Assembly: GCA_003151595.1 (NCBI GenBank)
Contig: PLXW01000046.1
Coordinates: 1 to 64,000 of the forward strand
Direction of reading: 5' to 3'
Length of the DNA: 64,000 nucleotides
Source: Myxococcales bacterium
GTDB lineage: Bacteria; Myxococcota; Polyangia; Polyangiales; Polyangiaceae
Shown: in pieces, positions 40,772 to 50,358 of the stretch
Layout: every line of letters starts with the position of its first letter
Position numbering within the stretch: the stretch's first letter is position 1
Position numbers and translations under genes: made by a program
Notes under the pieces: generated by a model
Told to the model about the DNA's origin: nothing
Database searches by the model: none
Seen by the model: only the letters and a program-made list of their open reading frames with translations

Positions 40772-43700
40772 CGGAAGAAACCGCGCTTCACCTTGTCGAG
40801 CATGCGTTGCGCGATCGACCGCGACGCATCTTCGGGAGGAGGCGTCACCGCCCCCTTCGCTCGAGCGACAGGCGCCTGCGCGGGGAGCTGCAGCGCAAGC
40901 TGCCCCAGCGTGTCGATGACGAACGACCGCGGGCCGAGCCGCTTGCCGGTGCGCTTCTCTATCGCGGCGATCGCGCGGAGCACGAGGAGGGAGTGACCAC
41001 CGAGGTTGAAGAAGTTGTCGTGCGCGCTCACCTGCGGAACGCCGAGCACTTCGCTCCACACCTCGGCGACGAGCTTCTCGGCTTCGGTGGAGGGGGGGAC
41101 GTACTCGTTGGCCGCAGCGGCGACGCCGAACGGCGACGGGAGCGCCTTGCGATCGATCTTGCCGTTGGGCGTCTTCGGCAGCGCGTCGACCTCGATGAAG
41201 TGCTGCGGCACCATGTACTCGGGGAGCAGCCCGCGGAGGTGCTTCCGAAGCTCGGTCTGCGTGAGTGACTCGCCAGGGAGCGGCACGTAGTAGGCGACGA
41301 GACGCGCGTCGCCCGCGGTCTCTTCGCGCACGGCCACGCAGGCCTCGCGGAGGCCGCCGCGTTCGAGCAAGCGCGCTTCGATCTCGCCGAGCTCGATGCG
41401 ATGGCCGCGTACCTTCACCTGGCCGTCGTCGCGGCCGAAGAACTCGAGGTCGCCCGTCGCCGTCCAGCGCGCGTGATCGCCCGTGCGGTACATGCGCGCG
41501 TTGGGCTTGTGCGCGAACGGATCGCGGACGAAGCGCTCGGCGGTGAGCTCGGGTCGACCGAGGTATCCGAGCGCGACGCCGTCGCCGCCGATGTACAGCT
41601 CGCCGCGCACGCCGATGGGGACCGGCTCGAGGTTCGCGCCGAGCACGTGGCACTGCGTGTTGCCTATCGGCTTTCCGATCGGCACGCGCTCGAGCGCCCC
41701 TTCGATGCGGAAGCACGTCGACCAGACCGTGGTCTCGGTCGGGCCGTACATGTTCCAGACCTCGCGCGCGCGTGTGTGGAGCGCCGCCGCGAGATCGAGC
41801 GGGAGCGCTTCGCCGCCGCAGAGCGCCTTCAGCTTCGGATCGCCGTTCCATCCCGCGTCGATGAGCACCCGCCAGGTCGAAGGCGTCGCCTGGAGCATCG
41901 TGACGCCGTTCGCGCGCATCGCTTCGAGGAGCGACGCGCCGTCGATAGTCGTCTCGCGGCTGGCGATGACGACGCGCGCGCCGACCGTCAGAGGCAGGTA
42001 GAGCTCGAGGACGGCGATGTCGAACGACAACGTCGTGACCGCGAGCACCACGTCCGAAGCCGTGATCCCGGGGCGCTCGGCCATCGTCGTGAGGAAGTTC
42101 ACGACCGCGCGATGCGGGAGCACGACCCCCTTCGGTCTCCCGGTGGAGCCCGAGGTGTAGATCACGTACGCCGGATCCTCGGGGGTCGCCGCCCCGTCGG
42201 CGCCGAACGGCGGCGCATCTTCGTCCGGCGCGTCGATGAGGAGCGTGGGCGCTGTGGAGTGCGGGAAGGTCTCGGAGACGTGCTTCGTCGTGACGAGCAC
42301 GGTGAGCTCGGCGTCTTCGCACATGAACGCGAGGCGATCCGACGGGAACGCGGGATCGAGCGGGACGTATGCGCCGCCCGCCTTGAGCACGCCGAAGATC
42401 CCGACGAGCATCTCGATCGATCGCTCGACCGCCAGCCCCGCGCGCGCCCCGCGGCGAATGCCTTTGGCTCGCAGCCTCCGCGCCAGCACGTCGGCGCGCG
42501 CGTCGAGCTCCCGGTACGTGATGCGCTGGTCTTCGAACACGGCAGCGACGGCGTCGGGCGTGCGGCGCGCTTGCGCCTCGAAGAGATCGTGCGCTCGCGC
42601 GGCGCGTAGGAACGGCATCTCGGTCGCGTTCCACTGCGCGATGAGCTTGGTCTCGGCCTCGGGCACGATCGGAATCGTGGCGATGCTGCGATCGTCGTCG
42701 TCGGCCACGCTGGCCAGGAGCGCCTTCATCTGACGCTGCACGCGCGCGATCGTCGCCGGCTCGAACAGGTCGCGGTTGTACGTGAAGCCCCCCTCGACGC
42801 CGTCGGCGCGGACCGTGACCCACAGCGTGAGATCGGTGTGCGCGGCGTCCGGCATGGCGTGGACTTGCGTGAACGGAAGATCGCCGATGCGGTTGTCGCG
42901 CTGCCCGGCGTCCTGGAACGAGAAGAGCGCCTGGAAGATCGGCGTGCGGCTCAGATCGCGCGCGACGTCGAGGTCCTTCACGAGCGACTCGAACGGCATG
43001 TCGGGGTTGGCGAACGCTTCGAGGCACGCCGTACGAACGCGCCCGAGGAGCTCCCTGAACGTCGCCTCGACGCCCGTCTCCGCGTCGGCGCTGGCGTCGA
43101 GACGGAGCACCAGCGTGTTCACGAAGTAGCCGAGGAGATCTTCGGTCTCGGGCTGCGCGCGCCCTCGCACGGGCGTACCGATGAGAAGATCGCGCTGGTT
43201 CGTGTGGCGGTACAGGAGCGTCACGAACGCCGTGAGAAACAGCATGTACAGCGTCGCGCCCTCGCGCTTCGCGACCTCGGTGAGCGCGTCGACGTCGGCG
43301 CGCGCGAGGGTGAGCGGCTCGAATCCTCCGGCCCCGCTCATCGCCGCCGGGCGGGGGTGGTCGGTCGGGAGCTCCAGCGGAGGGAGCGAGCCGCCGAGCT
43401 TCTTCATCCAGTACTTCGATTGCTTCTCGAGCTCTTCGCCTTCGAGCCACGCGTGGTGCCACTCGGCGAAGTCGACGTACTGGATCGTCGGAGTCGGCAG
43501 CGAAGGCTTCGCACCGCGCGAGAACGCGGCGTACGCGACGTCGAGCTCGTGCAGGAAGGCATCGAACGACCAGCCGTCCCAGATCGCGTGGTGCGGCATG
43601 AAGAAGAGGACGTGCTCCCCTTCGTCGATCTTGTAGAGGCGAACGCGGAAGAGCGGCGCGCGCGTGATGTCGAGCGACGTGTTCGATTCGTCGCGGATGC

Positions 43701-46700
43701 GCACGTTGAGGGCGCGCTCGCGATCGACCGCAGGGAGCGTGGAGAGATCGACCACGTCGATCTTCACGTCGAGCGTCGGGAGAACGATCTGAACGGCGTG
43801 ATCGTCTTCCCACGCCAGCGCCGTACGCATCGCCTCGTGGCGCTGTGCGATGAACGTGAAGCTCGCTTCGAGCGCCTTCACGTCGAGCGGGCCGCTCAAG
43901 CGATACGCCTCGGGGAGGTTGTAGGTGGTCTTCCCCGGCTCGAGCTGCTCGAGGAACCAGAGCCGCTGCTGCATGAGCGACTGCCGCGCGTGACCGGTGC
44001 CGCTCCGCTTGGGAATCCGTACGGCCGGGGCGTCGTGTGCCTTGCCGTCGACGAGCGCGGCGAGCTTGGCCACGGTCGACGCTTCGAACACGCGACGGAG
44101 CGAGAGGACGACGCCGTGATCGCGCGCCAGACGCGAGAGCATCTGCGCCGCGAGGAGCGAGTGCCCACCGAGCGCGAAGAAGTCGTCGTTGGCGCCGACC
44201 CGACCGACGCCGAGCACGTCTTGCCAGAGCGTCGCCAGGAGCCGCTCGGTCCCCGTCTTCGGCTCGACGTAGCCGCCCCCCTTCTCGTCCTTCGCGCCCA
44301 GCGCCGGGAGCGCCTTGCGATCGACCTTGCCGTTCGGCGTGAGCGGCATCGCCTCGAGCGTCACGAACGATTGCGGGATCATGTACTCGGGGAGCGACGC
44401 GCGAAGATGGGCGCGTAGCTCGTCGTCGGCGACCGCCGCGCCCTGCGCGACGACGTAGGCGATGAGACGTGCATCGCCCGCGCGCACTTCGCGCACGATG
44501 GCCACGGCCTGCGCCACGCCGCCGTGCTTCGCGAGAGCCGCTTCGATCTCGCCGAGCTCGATGCGGTAGCCGCGCAGCTTCACCTGGTGATCGTTGCGCC
44601 CGAAGTACTCGAGGTTGCCGTCGGCCAGCATCCGCGCGACGTCGCCGGTCTTGTAGAGGCGCGCGCCGGGGGTGAACGGATCGGACACGAAGCGTTCGCG
44701 CGTGAGCTCGGGGCGACCGAGATATCCGCGCGCCAGGCCGTCGCCGCCGATGTACAGCTCGCCGAGGACGCCGATGGGGAGCGGGCGCATTTGCGCGTCG
44801 AGTACGTGCACCTGCGTGTTCACCAGCGGCCGACCGATCAGGATCCGCGTCGGAGTCTCGGGCACGCGCCAGGCGGTCGACCAAACCGTGGTCTCGGTGG
44901 GCCCGTACATGTTCCACACGGAGTCCGAGCGCTCCGTGAGCTCGCGCGCGAGATCGATCGGAAGGGCTTCGCCTCCGCAAAGAACCTTGATGCGATCGCG
45001 TGGCGACCACCCCGCCGCCAACAAGAGTCGCCACGTCGACGGCGTGGCCTGCATCACGGTGACGCCGCGCGTGTGGATCAGCGCCAGCAACGCCTCGCCC
45101 GAACCCGCTTCGTCGCGCGACGCGATGACGACCGATCCGCCGACCGTCAGCGGCAAATAGAGCTCGAGCACGGCGATGTCGAACGACAGCGTCGTCACCG
45201 CCAGCATCACGTCCCGCGCGGTGAACCCCGGCTCGTCAGCCACACTCGACAGGAAGTTCACCACCGCGCGATGCGGGAGCTCGACCCCCTTCGGCGTGCC
45301 CGTCGAGCCCGAGGTGTAGATCACGTAGGCGCGACTCATCGGAGTGGCGAGCGGCGGCGGACGCGCGTCGTCCTGCGACATCACGCCGTCGACCAGGACG
45401 ACCTTCGCCCCGGGCGCCGAGAGCTTCCCCACGAGCGAGCGCTGCGTTACGAGAACACCGACCTTCGAGTCGGTGAGCATGAACGCGATGCGATCACGCG
45501 GGAACGACGGGTCGATCGGGACGTACGCGCCGCCCGCCTTGAGTATGCCGAGGAGGCCGACGACCATGTCGATCGATCGCTCGACTCCGAGCCCGACCAG
45601 CGTGTCGTGACCGACCCCCTCCGCGCGAAGCTGATGCGCGAGCCTGTTCGCGCGCCGATCGAGGTCGGCGTACGTGATCGTGGCGTCGCCGAAGCGGACG
45701 GCGACGGCGTTCGGGGTCCTGTCGACCTGGTGCTCGATCAGCGTGTGCGCGCACGCCTCGCGCGCGTAGTCGTGCGTCGTGTCGTTCCAGTGCGCGATGA
45801 GGCGCGTCTCGGCCTCGGGCACGATCGGGATCGTGCCCACGCTGCGATCCGGGTCCTCGGCCACGCCGGCGAGGAGCATCTTCATCTGGCGCTGCACGCG
45901 CTGGATCGTCGCCGGCTCGAAGAGGTCGGTATTGTACGAGAAGCCGCCGACCATTCCGTCGCCGCGCTCCATGACCCACAGCGTGAGATCGGTCTGCGCA
46001 GCGTCGGGCATCACGTGGAGCTGCGTGAACGGGACGTCGCCGATGTGATCTTCGCGCGCCTTGGCGTCCTGGAACGAGAAGAACGCTTGAAAAATCGGCG
46101 TGCGGCTGAGATCGCGCGCGACGTCGAGCTCCTTCACGAGCGACTCGAACGGCATGTCGGGGTGCGCGAACGCTTCGATGCACGCGGCGCGAACGCGCGC
46201 GAGGAGCTCCCGGAACGTCGGCTCGACGCTCGTCTCGTGGTCGGCGCTGACGTCGAGGCGCAGGACCAGCGTGTTCACGAAGAAGCCGAGGAGGTCCTCG
46301 GTCTCCGGCTGCGCACGTCCGCGCACGGGCGTGCCGACGAGCAGATCGCGCTGGTTCGTGTAGCGATGGAGCAGCGTGACGAACGCGGTCAGCAGCACCA
46401 TGTACAGCGTCGCGCCGTCGCGCTTGCCGACCGCCGTGAGCGCGTCGATCTCGGCGCGCGAGAGGCGAAACGGCTCGAAGCCGCCGGCGCCGGTCATGGT
46501 GGCAGGGCGCGGGTGATCGGTCGGCAACTCGAGCGGCGGCAGCGCGCCCGACAGCTTCTTCTTCCAGTACGTCGACTGCTTCTCGAGCTCCTCGCCGTCG
46601 AGCCAGTCGTGGTGCCACTCGGCGAAGTCCGAGTACTGGATGGGGGGAGCGGGGAGGTTCGGCTTCGCGCCGCGCGCGAACGCCGCGTACGACGCATCGA

Positions 46701-49700
46701 GCTCGCGCAGGAATGCATCGAACGACCAGCCGTCCCAGATCGCGTGGTGCGGCATGAAGAAGAGGACGTGATCGGCGTCGTCCATCTTGTAGAGCTTCAC
46801 GCGGAAGAGCGGCGCGCGCCTGAGATCGAACGGCGTATTGGTCTCGCGGCGGATGCGATCCATCAGGATGCGCTCGCGATCGGCGGGGACGATCGACGTC
46901 AGGTCGACGACGTGGATCTTCACGTCCAGCGCCGGGAGCACGACCTGAACGGCGCGATCCTCTTCCCACGCCAACGCCGTGCGCATGGCTTCGTGACGCT
47001 CGGCGATCAGGGTGAAGCTCGCGTCGAGCGCCTTCACGTCGAGCGCGCCGCGCAAGCGATACGCCGCTGGCAAGTTGTACGTCGTCGTCCCGGGCTCGAT
47101 CTGATCCAGGAGCCACAGGCGCTGCTGCATCAACGACTGACGCGCGCGACCGACGCCGGTGCGCTTCGGGATCTTCACAGCCGTGGCGTCGTGCTTCTCG
47201 CCGTCGATCAGCGCGGCGAGCTTCGCCACGGTCGACGCTTCGAACACGCGGCGCAGCGAGAGGACGACGCCGTGATCGCGCGCGAGGCGCGAGAGCATCT
47301 GCGCGGCGAGGAGGGAGTGACCGCCGAGGAGAAAGAAGTCGTCGTTGGCGCCGACGCGACCGACGCCGAGCACGTCTTGCCACAGTTTCGCCAGGCGCCG
47401 CTCGGTCTCCGACTTCGGTTCGACGTAGCCCCCGTGATCGTCTTTGGTGACGAGCGCCGGGAGCGCCTTGCGATCGACCTTGCCGTTCGGCGTGAGCGGG
47501 AGCGCGGCTAGCGTGACGAACGCTTGCGGCACCATGTACTCGGGGAGCGACGCGCGAAGATGCACGCGCAGCTCGTCGTCCGGAACGGCGGCACCGCGCG
47601 CGACGACATACGCGATCAGTCGCGCGTCGCCCGCGCGCACTTCGCGCACGATCGCCACGGCCTGCGCCACACCGCCATGCTTCGCCAGCGCCGCTTCGAT
47701 CTCGCCGAGCTCGATGCGGTACCCACGCAGCTTCACCTGGTGATCGTTGCGTCCGAAGTACTCGAGGTTGCCGTCGGCCAGCACCCGCGCGACGTCGCCC
47801 GTCTTGTAGAGGCGCGCGCCGCTCACGAATGGATCGGACACGAAGCGTTCGCGCGTGAGCTCCGGGCGATCGAGGTAGCCGCGCGCCAGACCGTCGCCAC
47901 CGATGAACAGCTCGCCCATCACGCCGATGGGGAGCGGTCGCATCCGCGCGTCGAGGACGTGCACCTGTGTATTCGACAGCGGCTTGCCGATCAGGATGCG
48001 CGTGGGGTTCTGCGGCACGCGCCACGACGTCGACCACACCGTGGTCTCGGTCGGGCCGTACATGTTCCACACCGATTCGGAGCGCGCGGTCAGCTCGCGC
48101 GCGAGATCGAGGGGCAGCGCTTCACCGCCGCACAGCACCTTGAGCGGCTCGCTCGCCGACCAACCCGCTGCCAGTAACAGGCGCCACGTCGACGGCGTCG
48201 CCTGCATCGTGGTCACGCCGCGCGCACGGATCGTCGATAGGAGCGCGTCGCCCGACCCGGCCTGATCGCGCGAGGCCACGACGACCGATCCGCCGACCGT
48301 CAGCGGCAGATAGAGCTCGAGCACCGCGATGTCGAACGAGAGCGTCGTCACCGCGAGCATCACGTCCGACGCGCCGAGCCCCGGCTCGCGCGCCACGCTC
48401 GACAAGAAGTTCACCACCGCGCGATGCGGCAGCTCGACCCCCTTCGGCACGCCTGTGGAGCCGGACGTGTAGATGACGTACGCGCGGCTGTCGGGCGTCG
48501 CCAGCGGCGACGGGCGCGAGTCGTCTTGCGACGTGACGTCGTCGATCAAGATCGCCTTCGCGCGCGGCGTCGCGAGCTGACTCACGAGCGAACGCTGCGT
48601 GACCAGCACCTCGAGCTTCGAGTCTTCGAGCATGAACGCGACGCGATCGCGCGGGAACGACGGATCGATCGGGACGTACGCGCCGCCGGCTTTCAAGATC
48701 CCGAAGAGCCCGACGACCATGTCGATCGATCGCTCGACCCCCAGGCCGACCAGCGTGTCGTGCCCGACCCCTTCGGCGCGAAGGCGATGCGCCAGGCGAT
48801 TGGCGCGTCGATCGAGCTCGGCGTACGTGATGGCGTCGTCGCCGCAGCGCACGGCGACGGCGTTCGGCGTGCGATCGATCTGCCGCTCGATGAGCGTGTG
48901 CGCGCAGGCGTCGCGCGCGTACTCGTGCGCCGTCTCGTTCACGCGCGCGAGCGCGGCGCGATCCGTGTCGTCGAGGATCGGGAGCGCGCCGATCGGCGTC
49001 TCGGGGCGCGCGACGATCGCCTTCAGGATCGACTCGTAGCTCCGCATCCAACGGCGGAGCGTCTCGGCGTCGAGCAGATCCGTGTTGAGCTGACACAAGA
49101 GGACGAGCCCCTCGGGGCTCTCGGTCGCGCTCACGAAGAGATCGAACGTCTCGTAGTGGCGGGGGTTGACGGTGAACTCGATCTCGAGCCCGTCCCACGC
49201 CAGCGCCGACGCGTGCAGCGGCTGGTCGACGTTGAAGAGGACGGAGACGAGCGGCGGGCGGCTGGGATCGCGCGCGATGGGGAGCTTCTGAAGCAAGCTT
49301 CCGAGCGTGAGCGCCTGGTGATCGAAGGCGTCGAGCACGAGCTTGCGCTGCGACTTGAGCAGATCGGAGAACGTCGCCGCGGAGTCGACCCGCGCGCGGA
49401 TCGGCACCGTGTTGACGGCGTGACCCACCAGCTCTCCATGCTCACCGCTCGATTGCCCTGCGGCCGGGATCCCCACGACGAAATCGTCCTGGCCCGACAG
49501 GCGATGAAGGAGCGCCTCGAACGCGGCCAGCAACGTCACGAAGAGGCTGCTACCGTGCTTGGCGCCCGTCTTCTTCACGGCGTCGATGAGCGGCGCCGGG
49601 ATCGTGATGTCCTCGCGCGCCGATGCGTACGAGCGCATGGGGCGACGCGCGCGATCGAACGGGAGCTCGAGGACCGGCAGAGCGCCCGACATCTGCGCCA

Positions 49701-50358
49701 GCCAGAACGCCTCGTCGGCGGCGTGCTCGGGCGAGGTCGCGTAGGCGATCTGTTCGCGCGCGTAGGCGCTGAAGGGCTCGGCCGGAGGGAGCGCGGCGCG
49801 AACGCCTTTGTGACGCGCGCCGTACAGCGCGCCGAGATCGCGCACGAGGATCGCGGTCGACCATCCGTCGCAGACGATGTGGTGCGCCGTCATCACGAGC
49901 ACGTGCTCGCGCTCGGCCATCTTCACCAGGCGGACGCGGAAGAGCGGCCCGCGCTCGAGCACGAACGGCTCTTCCACCTCGGCGTCGGTCATCACGCGCA
50001 GCGCGCAATCGCGTTCGACCTCGGGTCGATCCGAGAGATCGACCAGCGGCACGTCGAGCGTTTGATCGGCCGCGACGCAGAGGGTCGTGCCGTCGCCGCT
50101 GAACGTCGTGCGGAGCGACTCGTGCCTCTTCACGAGATCGCCGAGCGCGAGACGCAACGCCTCGACGTCGAGCGCGCCGCGAAGGCGAAGCGAGTTCGAC
50201 TCGTTGAACGCGAGCGACGCGTCCTCGCCCAGGCGACACGCCGTCCACACCTCGCGCTGCGGTTGGGTCGACGGCGCGACCCCCGTGAGCTCGGGGCTCG
50301 CGAACGGATCGAAATCGACCGCCGCGAGGGTCGGATCTGCGCTCGGGTTCCTGCTCAT
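40768..50358 (-). CDS. Nonribosomal peptide synthetase, C-A-PCP x3, no thioesterase, 3196 aa
   Basis: Three complete modules. C1 (HHIVCDGWS, about residue 158), A1 (YTSGSTG about 629), PCP1 (LGGHSLL about 1011), C2 (HHAIWDGWS about 1206), A2 (about 1679), PCP2 (about 2062), C3 (about 2256), A3 (about 2732), PCP3 (about 3119). No epimerase, methyltransferase or thioesterase is present; the protein ends about 75 residues after PCP3. Specificity residues of all three A domains read DILQLGMVWK, close to codes I remember for Gly. The C domains are of the LCL type. The ATG overlaps the stop of the upstream A-PKS-AMT gene in ATGA. A1 and A2 are nearly identical, and A3 diverges mainly in its first half. 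Confidence 0.95.
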   Translation of the reverse strand: MSRNPSADPTLAAVDFDPFASPELTGVAPSTQPQREVWTACRLGEDASLAFNESNSLRLRGALDVEALRLALGDLVKRHESLRTTFSGDGTTLCVAADQTLDVPLVDLSDRPEVERDCALRVMTDAEVEEPFVLERGPLFRVRLVKMAEREHVLVMTAHHIVCDGWSTAILVRDLGALYGARHKGVRAALPPAEPFSAYAREQIAYATSPEHAADEAFWLAQMSGALPVLELPFDRARRPMRSYASAREDITIPAPLIDAVKKTGAKHGSSLFVTLLAAFEALLHRLSGQDDFVVGIPAAGQSSGEHGELVGHAVNTVPIRARVDSAATFSDLLKSQRKLVLDAFDHQALTLGSLLQKLPIARDPSRPPLVSVLFNVDQPLHASALAWDGLEIEFTVNPRHYETFDLFVSATESPEGLVLLCQLNTDLLDAETLRRWMRSYESILKAIVARPETPIGALPILDDTDRAALARVNETAHEYARDACAHTLIERQIDRTPNAVAVRCGDDAITYAELDRRANRLAHRLRAEGVGHDTLVGLGVERSIDMVVGLFGILKAGGAYVPIDPSFPRDRVAFMLEDSKLEVLVTQRSLVSQLATPRAKAILIDDVTSQDDSRPSPLATPDSRAYVIYTSGSTGVPKGVELPHRAVVNFLSSVAREPGLGASDVMLAVTTLSFDIAVLELYLPLTVGGSVVVASRDQAGSGDALLSTIRARGVTTMQATPSTWRLLLAAGWSASEPLKVLCGGEALPLDLARELTARSESVWNMYGPTETTVWSTSWRVPQNPTRILIGKPLSNTQVHVLDARMRPLPIGVMGELFIGGDGLARGYLDRPELTRERFVSDPFVSGARLYKTGDVARVLADGNLEYFGRNDHQVKLRGYRIELGEIEAALAKHGGVAQAVAIVREVRAGDARLIAYVVARGAAVPDDELRVHLRASLPEYMVPQAFVTLAALPLTPNGKVDRKALPALVTKDDHGGYVEPKSETERRLAKLWQDVLGVGRVGANDDFFLLGGHSLLAAQMLSRLARDHGVVLSLRRVFEASTVAKLAALIDGEKHDATAVKIPKRTGVGRARQSLMQQRLWLLDQIEPGTTTYNLPAAYRLRGALDVKALDASFTLIAERHEAMRTALAWEEDRAVQVVLPALDVKIHVVDLTSIVPADRERILMDRIRRETNTPFDLRRAPLFRVKLYKMDDADHVLFFMPHHAIWDGWSFDAFLRELDASYAAFARGAKPNLPAPPIQYSDFAEWHHDWLDGEELEKQSTYWKKKLSGALPPLELPTDHPRPATMTGAGGFEPFRLSRAEIDALTAVGKRDGATLYMVLLTAFVTLLHRYTNQRDLLVGTPVRGRAQPETEDLLGFFVNTLVLRLDVSADHETSVEPTFRELLARVRAACIEAFAHPDMPFESLVKELDVARDLSRTPIFQAFFSFQDAKAREDHIGDVPFTQLHVMPDAAQTDLTLWVMERGDGMVGGFSYNTDLFEPATIQRVQRQMKMLLAGVAEDPDRSVGTIPIVPEAETRLIAHWNDTTHDYAREACAHTLIEHQVDRTPNAVAVRFGDATITYADLDRRANRLAHQLRAEGVGHDTLVGLGVERSIDMVVGLLGILKAGGAYVPIDPSFPRDRIAFMLTDSKVGVLVTQRSLVGKLSAPGAKVVLVDGVMSQDDARPPPLATPMSRAYVIYTSGSTGTPKGVELPHRAVVNFLSSVADEPGFTARDVMLAVTTLSFDIAVLELYLPLTVGGSVVIASRDEAGSGEALLALIHTRGVTVMQATPSTWRLLLAAGWSPRDRIKVLCGGEALPIDLARELTERSDSVWNMYGPTETTVWSTAWRVPETPTRILIGRPLVNTQVHVLDAQMRPLPIGVLGELYIGGDGLARGYLGRPELTRERFVSDPFTPGARLYKTGDVARMLADGNLEYFGRNDHQVKLRGYRIELGEIEAALAKHGGVAQAVAIVREVRAGDARLIAYVVAQGAAVADDELRAHLRASLPEYMIPQSFVTLEAMPLTPNGKVDRKALPALGAKDEKGGGYVEPKTGTERLLATLWQDVLGVGRVGANDDFFALGGHSLLAAQMLSRLARDHGVVLSLRRVFEASTVAKLAALVDGKAHDAPAVRIPKRSGTGHARQSLMQQRLWFLEQLEPGKTTYNLPEAYRLSGPLDVKALEASFTFIAQRHEAMRTALAWEDDHAVQIVLPTLDVKIDVVDLSTLPAVDRERALNVRIRDESNTSLDITRAPLFRVRLYKIDEGEHVLFFMPHHAIWDGWSFDAFLHELDVAYAAFSRGAKPSLPTPTIQYVDFAEWHHAWLEGEELEKQSKYWMKKLGGSLPPLELPTDHPRPAAMSGAGGFEPLTLARADVDALTEVAKREGATLYMLFLTAFVTLLYRHTNQRDLLIGTPVRGRAQPETEDLLGYFVNTLVLRLDASADAETGVEATFRELLGRVRTACLEAFANPDMPFESLVKDLDVARDLSRTPIFQALFSFQDAGQRDNRIGDLPFTQVHAMPDAAHTDLTLWVTVRADGVEGGFTYNRDLFEPATIARVQRQMKALLASVADDDDRSIATIPIVPEAETKLIAQWNATEMPFLRAARAHDLFEAQARRTPDAVAAVFEDQRITYRELDARADVLARRLRAKGIRRGARAGLAVERSIEMLVGIFGVLKAGGAYVPLDPAFPSDRLAFMCEDAELTVLVTTKHVSETFPHSTAPTLLIDAPDEDAPPFGADGAATPEDPAYVIYTSGSTGRPKGVVLPHRAVVNFLTTMAERPGITASDVVLAVTTLSFDIAVLELYLPLTVGARVVIASRETTIDGASLLEAMRANGVTMLQATPSTWRVLIDAGWNGDPKLKALCGGEALPLDLAAALHTRAREVWNMYGPTETTVWSTCFRIEGALERVPIGKPIGNTQCHVLGANLEPVPIGVRGELYIGGDGVALGYLGRPELTAERFVRDPFAHKPNARMYRTGDHARWTATGDLEFFGRDDGQVKVRGHRIELGEIEARLLERGGLREACVAVREETAGDARLVAYYVPLPGESLTQTELRKHLRGLLPEYMVPQHFIEVDALPKTPNGKIDRKALPSPFGVAAAANEYVPPSTEAEKLVAEVWSEVLGVPQVSAHDNFFNLGGHSLLVLRAIAAIEKRTGKRLGPRSFVIDTLGQLALQLPAQAPVARAKGAVTPPPEDASRSIAQRMLDKVKRGFFR

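Noticed and set aside
44524..47511. Long open plus-strand frame inside the NRPS gene
   Set aside because: It mirrors the synthetase codons, has no domain and no ribosome site.
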